Below are positions 56,959 to 64,000 of a stretch of 64,000 nucleotides of DNA, one piece after another (position 1 is the stretch's first letter; the number at the start of each line of letters is the position of its first letter). This stretch comes from Bacteroidia bacterium (GTDB taxonomy: Bacteria > Bacteroidota > Bacteroidia > Flavobacteriales > Flavobacteriaceae). The position numbers and the translations under genes are program-made. The notes under the pieces were generated by a model that was not told the DNA's origin, did no database searches, and saw only the letters and a program-made list of their open reading frames with translations. The stretch lies in NCBI GenBank assembly GCA_030431055.1, contig JAUIJA010000008.1:1-64000 (forward strand). The letters are read 5' to 3'.

Positions 56959-57489
56959 TTAGAATTGTTCTTTTGGTTTGCTTTTAAAGATTGCTGCTAA
57001 AATTAATCCAAAGATAGCACTAAATAAAATACTCCAAATAGAACCTTTTAATTGTTCAACGATACCAAACTGGTCTTTGTTATTCATCTCTTCAACTGTT
57101 GTTTTAATGGCTTCGGCAGGAGCATTAAATTTTTTCATCATTGAAACGGCTGCATCAATTGAAATTTCTTTTAAAGTTTCTTTTGCACTCGGATCGATGA
57201 AATTGAATAAAATAATATTAAATAAAATAGAAATTGCTATTCCGATAACAGCATATAAAAAGTAAGTTGTAAACGCATCTTTAAAAGAGTAAACTCCGTT
57301 TAACTCTTTTTTGGTTTGAATCATTGCATAAATACCTAAAGCAGTATAGATAATAATATTAGCAATTCCTATCCACCATTCAGCAAATAATTCAAGATTA
57401 ACGGCATACATTGTAGTAGTTATTAAAACAGCAATAACACCCGCGATAATTCCGAATTTAACTCCGTTTTTTTTTACAATTTCGTTCAT
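56959..57489 (-). CDS. DUF4199-like membrane protein
   Basis: NGVKFGIIAGVIAVLITTTMYAVNLELFAEWWIGIAN, four TM; beside glycosyltransferase. Confidence 0.8.
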   Translation of the reverse strand: MNEIVKKNGVKFGIIAGVIAVLITTTMYAVNLELFAEWWIGIANIIIYTALGIYAMIQTKKELNGVYSFKDAFTTYFLYAVIGIAISILFNIILFNFIDPSAKETLKEISIDAAVSMMKKFNAPAEAIKTTVEEMNNKDQFGIVEQLKGSIWSILFSAIFGLILAAIFKSKPKEQF

Positions 57490-57581
57490 AGTTTTTTTTG
57501 ATTAGTTTTGTTTTACAAATATAAAAGAATTAATACTATAAGATATAAGTATAAAATAATTAAAAAAAGTTACACTATTGC

Positions 57582-57612
57582 TTGTATATTAAAAAATTAG
57601 TGTAAATTTGCA
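57582..57612 (+). promoter_or_regulatory. Bacteroidetes-type sigma-A promoter of rpmE2
   Basis: TTG (57582-57584), 18-bp spacer, TAAATTTG (57603-57610). Confidence 0.72.
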
Positions 57613-57638
57613 CTCTCAAATAAAAAAGATTATAAACG

Positions 57639-57690
57639 AAAAGGTTATTGTGTTGCTTACACCTTTTGAAAAGAAAGCCGCGAAGTAACA
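57639..57690 (+). promoter_or_regulatory. Candidate structured rpmE2 5' leader (hairpin plus possible pseudoknot)
   Basis: AAAAGGT(57639-45)/ACCTTTT(57661-67); loop TGTTGCTT(57651-58) complementary to AAGTAACA(57683-90) with one G-U. Confidence 0.5.
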
Positions 57691-57718
57691 GATAATCAAC
57701 AATAAAAAGATTTACATT

Positions 57719-57970
57719 ATGAAAAAAGGTATTCACCCAGAAAATTACAGATTAGTGGCATTCAAAGATATGTCAAATGATGATGTTTTTATTACTAAGT
57801 CTACAGTAGACACTAAAGAAACTATCGAAGTTGATGGTGTTGAGTATCCTGTGTTTAAAATGGAGATTTCTAGAACATCTCACCCATTTTATACTGGTAA
57901 ATCTAAACTTATCGATACTGCTGGACGTATTGATAAATTCAAAAACAAATATGCTAAATTCAAAAAATAA
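57719..57970 (+). CDS. rpmE2: 50S ribosomal protein L31 type B
   Basis: [53 protein letters not shown]. Confidence 0.97.
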   Translation: MKKGIHPENYRLVAFKDMSNDDVFITKSTVDTKETIEVDGVEYPVFKMEISRTSHPFYTGKSKLIDTAGRIDKFKNKYAKFKK

Positions 57971-57987
57971 TTTTGAACTTAATAAAA

Positions 57988-58020
57988 TAGAAAAGCTTCA
58001 CATTTGTGAAGCTTTTTTTA
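57988..58020 (+). terminator. Terminator after rpmE2
   Basis: GAAAAGCTTCACATTTGTGAAGCTTTTTTT. Confidence 0.8.
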
Positions 58021-58047
58021 TGCAGTAAACTGAAAAGCAAAACGAGA

Positions 58048-58078
58048 AGGATAGCCGCGATGGAAATGGCATCTTTTA
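58048..58078. repeat. Possible remnant of a GC-richer dispersed element
   Basis: AGGATAGCCGCGATGGAAATGGCATCTTTTA, compositionally distinct from surroundings. Confidence 0.35.
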
Positions 58079-58096
58079 TAGCGTACTCGATACTTT

Positions 58097-58166
58097 TTGT
58101 TGCGTCACTTCGAGTTTTCGCTTTGCGAAATTATCGAGAAGAGCAACAAAACACTCAAACTGACGT
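58097..58166. repeat. Dispersed repeat copy with nested hairpins
   Basis: TTGTTGC...GCAACAA outer pairing, TTTCGC/GCGAAA inner; GTCACTTCGAGT and CTCAAACTGACGTC arms. Confidence 0.65.
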
Positions 58167-58273
58167 CTAAAGATACAATGTACAGCGCGAAAATTTATGT
58201 TTTGAAAACTTTTTGTGTGCTTCTTAAAATAAAAACTTTAAACTTTGTAACTTTAGACTTTTAAACTACTACA

Positions 58274-59449
58274 ATGAACTATATACTTTTCGACGGAACT
58301 GTTCGTAACGCTTTACTTCCGTTTACATTTACTCGTCCGGTTGCCGATATTCGCGTAGGAATTTTAACCATTCGTGAAAAATGGGAAAAATATTTAGGTT
58401 ATACTACAACTACTTTAACCGAAGAATATTTAATGGATAAATATCCTATGGTTGAAATGGAAGAAAACATAATGATAAACGCTTCTTTTTTTCCCAATGA
58501 AGTTTTGGTAGAAATGATTTTGAATCTTGAAAAAAATCAAGCAATTATTGTTGGCGAAGAAATCATTGCTTTTTATACTAACGATACACAAGATGATATC
58601 GATTTTGATAGTTATGAGTTAATTGATTATGATGCTGAAGTTTTACGAATTGAAAATACTTGGGATATTTTTGCTAAAAACGATTTGGCAATTCGTGAAG
58701 ACTTTGATTTACTTACCGAAGGTAGAACATCACAACCAATTCCTAAAAGTGTAAATGTAATTGCGCCAGAAAATATTTTTATTGAAGAAGGAGCAAAATT
58801 AGAATTTGTGACTTTAAACGCATCAAGTGGACCTATTTATATAGGTAGAGATGCTGAAATTATGGAAGGTTCGTTAATTCGTGGTCCGTTTGCATTAGGA
58901 GAAGAAGCGCAAGTTAAGTTAGGAGCAAAAATTTACGGAGCAACTACTGTCGGGCCGCATTGTAGAGTAGGAGGTGAAGTGAATAATTCGGTTATGTTTG
59001 CGTATTCTAATAAAGGTCATGATGGATTTTTAGGTAATGCTGTTTTAGGTGAATGGTGTAACATTGGCGCCGACTCTAATAATTCTAATTTAAAGAATAA
59101 TTATGATGCTGTACGATTATGGAGTTATGAATCGGAAAACTTTGCTAAAACAGGTTTACAATTTTGCGGATTGATGATGGGTGATCATTCTAAATGTGGA
59201 ATTAATACGATGTTTAATACAGGAACAGTAATAGGAGTTTCTTCTAATATTTTTGGAAGTGGTTTTCCACGTAATTTTGTGCCAAGTTTCTCTTGGGGCG
59301 GAGCTTCTGGATTTTCAACCTATTTAACTAAAAAAGCTTTTGAAACGGCACGAATAGTAATGAGTAGACGTAAAGTAGAGTTTACTGAACAAGATGCTGC
59401 AATTTTAGAACACGTTTTTGAAGAAACTAAAAAATGGAGAAAAGAATAA
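58274..59449 (+). CDS. GlmU-like putative sugar nucleotidyltransferase with left-handed beta-helix
   Basis: YILFDGTVRNALLPFTFTRPVADIRVGILTIREKWEKYL; hexapeptide-like repeats IYIGRDAEIMEGSLIRGPFALGEEAQVKLGAKIYGATTVGPHCRVGGEV. Confidence 0.88.
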   Translation: MNYILFDGTVRNALLPFTFTRPVADIRVGILTIREKWEKYLGYTTTTLTEEYLMDKYPMVEMEENIMINASFFPNEVLVEMILNLEKNQAIIVGEEIIAFYTNDTQDDIDFDSYELIDYDAEVLRIENTWDIFAKNDLAIREDFDLLTEGRTSQPIPKSVNVIAPENIFIEEGAKLEFVTLNASSGPIYIGRDAEIMEGSLIRGPFALGEEAQVKLGAKIYGATTVGPHCRVGGEVNNSVMFAYSNKGHDGFLGNAVLGEWCNIGADSNNSNLKNNYDAVRLWSYESENFAKTGLQFCGLMMGDHSKCGINTMFNTGTVIGVSSNIFGSGFPRNFVPSFSWGGASGFSTYLTKKAFETARIVMSRRKVEFTEQDAAILEHVFEETKKWRKE

Positions 59450-59513
59450 TTTGTTAATTTGGAAATTAGATGATTTGGGAAAAGTTACAACTCTAAATTC
59501 TAACATAGTTATA

Positions 59514-59546
59514 TTGTCAAATTACTAAATTAAATTTATCTTTGCA
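59514..59546 (+). promoter_or_regulatory. Bacteroidetes-type sigma-A promoter of mtaB
   Basis: TTG (59514-59516), 20-bp spacer, TATCTTTG (59537-59544). Confidence 0.72.
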
Positions 59547-59590
59547 CTCCTCAATTTTTTGACAACGAATTCATTGATTGAGAGTTACTT

Positions 59591-60919
59591 ATGGAAAACA
59601 AAAAAAACGTTGCGTTTTATACGCTTGGATGTAAATTAAACTTTTCTGAAACATCCACAATTGCTAGAGATTTTCAAAATGAAGGTTTTAACCGAGTTGA
59701 CTTTGATGAGGTTGCCGATATTTATGTAATTAATACTTGCTCAGTTACTGAAAATGCCGATAAACAATTCAAGCAAATTGTAAAGAAAGCATTAAAGAAA
59801 AACGAAAAAGCTTTTGTAGCTGCGGTTGGTTGTTATGCGCAATTAAAACCTGAAGAGTTAGCGGCTGTTGATGGTGTTGATTTGGTTTTAGGAGCAACAG
59901 AAAAATTTAAAATTACCGATTACATAAACGATTTGTCTAAAAATGATATGGGTGAAGTGCATTCATGCGAAATTGAAGATGCTGATTTTTATGTAGGAAG
60001 TTATTCTATTGGTGATAGAACACGTGCGTTTTTAAAAGTGCAAGATGGCTGCGATTATAAATGTACGTATTGTACAATTCCATTGGCTAGAGGAATTTCT
60101 CGAAGCGATACTATGGAAAACGTAATGAAAAATGCAGCTGAAATTTCTGCTAAAGGAATTAAGGAAATTGTTTTAACCGGAGTTAATATTGGCGATTACG
60201 GAAAAGGTGAATTCGGAAATAAAAAACACGAACATACTTTTCTAGAATTGGTACAACATTTAGATAAGGTTGAAGGAATTGAACGTTTGCGTATTTCTTC
60301 GATTGAGCCGAACCTGTTGAAAAATGAAACCATTGATTTTGTTTCAAAAAGCAGAACGTTTGTTCCGCATTTTCATATTCCATTACAATCGGGTTCAAAT
60401 GATATTTTGAAGAAAATGAAACGTCGTTATTTACGTGAGTTGTATACAGACAGAGTTGCAAAAATCCGCGAAGTAATGCCGCATGCTTGTATTGGTGTTG
60501 ACGTTATTGTTGGTTTTCCTGGTGAAACCGATGAACATTTTTTAGAAACCTATCATTTTTTGAATGATTTAGACATTTCATATTTACACGTTTTTACGTA
60601 TTCGGAAAGAGATAATACCGAAGCAGTGGAAATGGATGGAGTTGTGCCAAAAAATGTTCGCTCGAAAAGAAGTAAAATGTTACGAGGACTTTCTGTTAAA
60701 AAGCGTAGAGCATTTTATGAAAGTCAAATTGGAACTACAAGAACAGTTTTGTTTGAAGGTGAAAATAAAGAGGGTTATATTCATGGATTTACCGAAAATT
60801 ACGTAAAAGTAATTGCTCCTTGGAATCCTGAATTAGTTAATACACTTCATCAAGTTAATTTAACTAAAATTGATGAAGAAGGTCGCGTTCGAATTGAATT
60901 TGTAAATGAATTAGTTTAA
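59591..60919 (+). CDS. mtaB: tRNA t6A37 methylthiotransferase MtaB
   Basis: FYTLGCKLNFSETS, VQDGCDYKCTYCTIPLARG (CX3CX2C), ISSIEPNLL, YSERDNTEA. Confidence 0.95.
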   Translation: MENKKNVAFYTLGCKLNFSETSTIARDFQNEGFNRVDFDEVADIYVINTCSVTENADKQFKQIVKKALKKNEKAFVAAVGCYAQLKPEELAAVDGVDLVLGATEKFKITDYINDLSKNDMGEVHSCEIEDADFYVGSYSIGDRTRAFLKVQDGCDYKCTYCTIPLARGISRSDTMENVMKNAAEISAKGIKEIVLTGVNIGDYGKGEFGNKKHEHTFLELVQHLDKVEGIERLRISSIEPNLLKNETIDFVSKSRTFVPHFHIPLQSGSNDILKKMKRRYLRELYTDRVAKIREVMPHACIGVDVIVGFPGETDEHFLETYHFLNDLDISYLHVFTYSERDNTEAVEMDGVVPKNVRSKRSKMLRGLSVKKRRAFYESQIGTTRTVLFEGENKEGYIHGFTENYVKVIAPWNPELVNTLHQVNLTKIDEEGRVRIEFVNELV

Positions 60920-60922
60920 AAA

Positions 60923-61465
60923 TTATAAATCTAAAATTACATTGTAATTTTTTAAAGAAGCTAAAGACTCTTCCGAAGTATGATCAAATTTTTCTTCAAG
61001 GGTTTTTAGCTTTTTCTTTTGATTTATTTTTCTAACTGCATCGAAAAATCGTCTTACTTCTTCCAGACTTTTAATTTCTAGGGTTGGAACTTTTGTGTTG
61101 TTACCTGATTCGTTTTTTGCTACCATAGTGAAGTAACTAGAGTTGCAATGTTTTTTTACACCCGTTTGAATATTTTCAGAATCAACACGAATTCCCACTA
61201 CCATAGAACTACTACCAACATAATTAACGGAAGCTTTTAATGTAACTAATTCACCAACTTCAACTGGGTTCAAAAAGTCGACTGTATCAACTGAAGCTGT
61301 AACACAATAACAACCTGAATATTTAGAAGCAGAAGCAAAAGCAATTTGATCCATTAGTTTTAAAAGATAACCGCCGTGTATTTTTCCGCTAAAATTTGAA
61401 TGAGATGGCAGCATTAATTCAGTTAGTGTTATTTTTGAGGCTTCTACAGTGTTATTCGATTTCAT
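60923..61465 (-). CDS. Acyl-CoA thioesterase (hotdog fold)
   Basis: ELMLPSHSNFSGKIHGGYLLKLMDQIAFASASKYSG, VDTVDFLNPVEVGELVTLKASVNYVG. Confidence 0.93.
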   Translation of the reverse strand: MKSNNTVEASKITLTELMLPSHSNFSGKIHGGYLLKLMDQIAFASASKYSGCYCVTASVDTVDFLNPVEVGELVTLKASVNYVGSSSMVVGIRVDSENIQTGVKKHCNSSYFTMVAKNESGNNTKVPTLEIKSLEEVRRFFDAVRKINQKKKLKTLEEKFDHTSEESLASLKNYNVILDL

Positions 61466-61850
61466 TTTGATTAGAATTAAAGTTAAAATGAGGAGAATTT
61501 TCTTTTTGAACTTTGGTTATAAAATAACGCGTATCTCCCCACCAAAAAAATGTACGATAACGCTCAATGTAATCAACTTTTACATACATGCCTTGGTATT
61601 CTTTTAACTTATTGATGATGTCTTGGTCTTTTCCTTCTACTGAAAACTTAAAAATTTGAGCACCAGAAATTCCTTGGCTAATTTCTCCTTCCCAAGTTTT
61701 AACTAAATAGCCTTTGTTGGAAATTTTGATTAATTCACCTGAACGAACGCCTTCACTATACGGAACGTAATATGCGAAGCTGATATAACCAATTAATCCA
61801 AGTGTAAAAAATAAGACTGAATAGATGAATATTTTTCTAATTACTGACAT
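61452..61850 (-). CDS. Hypothetical single-TM protein
   Basis: N-terminal TM and conserved-looking GYLVKTWEGEISQG...VKVDYIERYRTFFWWGDTRYFIT. Confidence 0.75.
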   Translation of the reverse strand: MSVIRKIFIYSVLFFTLGLIGYISFAYYVPYSEGVRSGELIKISNKGYLVKTWEGEISQGISGAQIFKFSVEGKDQDIINKLKEYQGMYVKVDYIERYRTFFWWGDTRYFITKVQKENSPHFNFNSNQNEIE

Positions 61851-61860
61851 AACTTTTGTT

Positions 61861-63198
61861 TTAATTGTCTAATAGATTTTCGTTTTCTGTTGCTCTTTTT
61901 AAAATATTTTCTGGTAATGCTTTTTTAGCTTTTGCACCCATTTTTTTCAATTTCTCAATGCTTACAACAATATTTCCACGACCATCTACTAATTTATTCA
62001 TAGCGTTTCCATATTCGACTTTGGCATCGTCCATTTTTTTACCAATCTTAATCAAATCTTGCACGAAACCTTCAAATTTGTCATACAAAGCACCAGCTTG
62101 ACGCGCAATTTCAATTGCGTTTTCTTGTTGTTTCTGATTGGTCCACATACTATCAATTGTGCGAAGTGTAGCCAAAAGAGTCGAAGGAGTTACAATTACA
62201 ATGTTTTTTTCAAAAGCTCTGTTGTATAAAGTGTTATCTTCATTTAATGCCAAAGCAAAAGCAGTTTCAATTGGAACAAAAAGCAAGACAAAATCCGGAC
62301 TTTCCATTTGGTAAATGTCTTGATAATTCTTGTCGCCTAATTGTTCTACATGTCGCTTAATCGAATTAACATGCTCTTTTAAAAAGTTGGCTTTTAAAGT
62401 ATCGTCATCTTCATTAATATAACGCTCGTAAGCGGTTAATGAAACTTTAGAATCGACAACCATTTTCTTGCCGTCAGGAAGATTTATAATTACATCAGGT
62501 TGAATTCTGTTGCCTTCATCGTTTGTAAAACTTTGTTGTACTTCATATTCGCGACCTTTTTCTAATCCCGATTTTTCTAAAACGCGTTCTAAAACTAATT
62601 CGCCCCAATTTCCTTGCATTTTGCTATCACCTTTTAATGCTTTAGTTAAGTTTTCAGCTTCTTTGGTGATTTTGAGGTTTTGGTCTTTTAAGTTCTGTAA
62701 TTGCTCTTTTAAAGCAGCATGATAACCATGTGTTTCTTTTTGAGAGTCTTCCACTTTCTTTTCAAATAATTGAATTTTTTCTTGAAGTGGATTTAAAATA
62801 TTTTTGATGTTTTCCTTGTTCTGTTCAGTAAACTTAGAAGTTTTTTCTTCCAATATTTTATTGGCTAAAACTTCAAATTCTTTAGTGAATTTTTCTTGAA
62901 GTTCTGTTAATTCTTGTTTTTGCTCTTTATTTCGTTCCAATAAATTATCAAAATCATTTTCCTTTTTTGCTAATTGAATAGCTAAACTTTCTTTTTCTTG
63001 TTGAATTTCTAATTTTTCTGAAAGTAATTTTTCAATTGCATTTTTTTGCTCTTGAATTTGGTTTTGAAAATTTGAATTTTGAGTTTCTAAACTAGATGTT
63101 AGTGATTGATGTTGGGCTTTACTAATAGTTTTTCCAATAAAAAATCCTACTAGCGAAGCTATAATAAAAGTAATAATTCCTACTAAAACGGTTGTCAT
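61861..63198 (-). CDS. rmuC: DNA recombination protein RmuC
   Basis: N-terminal TM, long coiled coil, QGNWGELVLERVLEKSGL, QPDVIINLPDGKKMVVDSKVSLTAYERY. Confidence 0.95.
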   Translation of the reverse strand: MTTVLVGIITFIIASLVGFFIGKTISKAQHQSLTSSLETQNSNFQNQIQEQKNAIEKLLSEKLEIQQEKESLAIQLAKKENDFDNLLERNKEQKQELTELQEKFTKEFEVLANKILEEKTSKFTEQNKENIKNILNPLQEKIQLFEKKVEDSQKETHGYHAALKEQLQNLKDQNLKITKEAENLTKALKGDSKMQGNWGELVLERVLEKSGLEKGREYEVQQSFTNDEGNRIQPDVIINLPDGKKMVVDSKVSLTAYERYINEDDDTLKANFLKEHVNSIKRHVEQLGDKNYQDIYQMESPDFVLLFVPIETAFALALNEDNTLYNRAFEKNIVIVTPSTLLATLRTIDSMWTNQKQQENAIEIARQAGALYDKFEGFVQDLIKIGKKMDDAKVEYGNAMNKLVDGRGNIVVSIEKLKKMGAKAKKALPENILKRATENENLLDN

Positions 63199-63202
63199 TA
63201 AT

Positions 63203-64000
63203 CTATTTTTTTATGAATTTTTGGTAATTGTTTTTATAAATTCCTTCAAACTGAATGATGTAAATTCCAGATGATAGGTTAGAAATATCAATTTGAGTTG
63301 TATTTGTTTTCGGTTCAATTTGCTTTACTGTTTGACCTAATGTGTTTACTATTTTTAGTGATTTCAATGAGGCTACATCTGCATAATTTTCAATAGTTAT
63401 TAAGTTTTCGGCCGGATTTGGATAAACATTAACTTGGATGTTGTTGAAATTTTCAGCAGCTAAATTGGTATTTAATAATGTAATTGCTGCTTGCATATTT
63501 GGTAACGGACCAATATGTTTTGAAATATCACCACCTTGCGGAATTCCTGTTTGAATTAAAATATCTCTAATCTGTTGGCTTGTCAAATAATTTCCGGTTG
63601 CATTAAAATAAAGCGATTGTAAAATTATTGCACACGATGCAACAATTGGAGTTGCAGAGCTTGTTCCAGAAAAATTCGTGTATTGTTGGTTAAAATCGCT
63701 ACCATAAGTAACATAATCGCCATAACCAGGAGCGAGTACATTTTGTCCCCAACCTTGTAAATTTACTCTTGAGCCATAAGTACTATAGCTAATTCTTTGA
63801 TGCGTGGTATTAGATGTGCCAGCGCCAACAATTATAGCACCGCTATCGCCACGATTCATGTATGAAGTGTAATTTGAATTGTCTAAATTTTGGTTTCCAT
63901 TTCCAGCCGCAGCTACAACAACTAAGCCAGCATCTGTTGCCGCTTTTGTTAAATTCCAAACGGTTAATTCATATTCTGCAGGAACAAAATCATTACTTTG
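63203..64000 (-). CDS. S8 (subtilisin-like) serine peptidase with T9SS type A sorting domain, 5' end beyond the window
   Basis: Frame open to the window edge (SNDFVPAEYELTVWNLTKAATDAGLVVVAAAGNGNQNLDNSN); catalytic FSGTSSATPIVAS; C-terminal VYPNPAENLITIENY...GIYIIQFEG...KFIKK. Confidence 0.93.
   Translation of the reverse strand, partial: QSNDFVPAEYELTVWNLTKAATDAGLVVVAAAGNGNQNLDNSNYTSYMNRGDSGAIIVGAGTSNTTHQRISYSTYGSRVNLQGWGQNVLAPGYGDYVTYGSDFNQQYTNFSGTSSATPIVASCAIILQSLYFNATGNYLTSQQIRDILIQTGIPQGGDISKHIGPLPNMQAAITLLNTNLAAENFNNIQVNVYPNPAENLITIENYADVASLKSLKIVNTLGQTVKQIEPKTNTTQIDISNLSSGIYIIQFEGIYKNNYQKFIKK

Noticed and set aside
1-64000. CRISPR arrays, prophage, restriction-modification, toxin-antitoxin or other defence loci
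   Set aside because: No regularly spaced repeats and no recognisable genes of these types in the translations.

Overview
AT-rich window that looks like a Flavobacteriaceae (Flavobacterium-like) chromosome. The genus-level call is inference from protein content, the TTG-N~19-TAnnTTTG promoters, and a T9SS sorting domain. It is mostly housekeeping: tandem aconitases (acnB, 5'-truncated, plus a mitochondrial-type aconitase), long-form GAPDH, HtrA/DegQ, dapF, mltG, dnaA, ribD, prmC, hisS, HU, fmt, recQ, murA, aroQ, xerD, rny, zapA, an MsbA-like ABC transporter, a phosphosugar mutase, rpmE2, mtaB, rmuC, and a T9SS-secreted S8 protease cut off by the right edge. The clearest mobile element is a complete IS982-family insertion (4018-5041) with 19-bp perfect inverted repeats and a 7-bp target duplication. 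RNA features: one tRNA-Met(CAT), and a strong 6S (6S-Flavo-like) RNA candidate between zapA and rny. Less ordinary signals: a dispersed family of short imperfect-palindrome repeats, with copies apparently inside the ribD and prmC reading frames; a possible pseudoknotted 5' leader on rpmE2; a similar repeat on both sides of a MATE gene that lacks a canonical start codon; a DoxD-DoxA fusion / small membrane ORF / OsmC locus next to the tRNA; and several hairpins abutting start codons. I saw no CRISPR array, prophage, rRNA operon or known defence island. All family calls come from reading the translations by eye; no searches were run.
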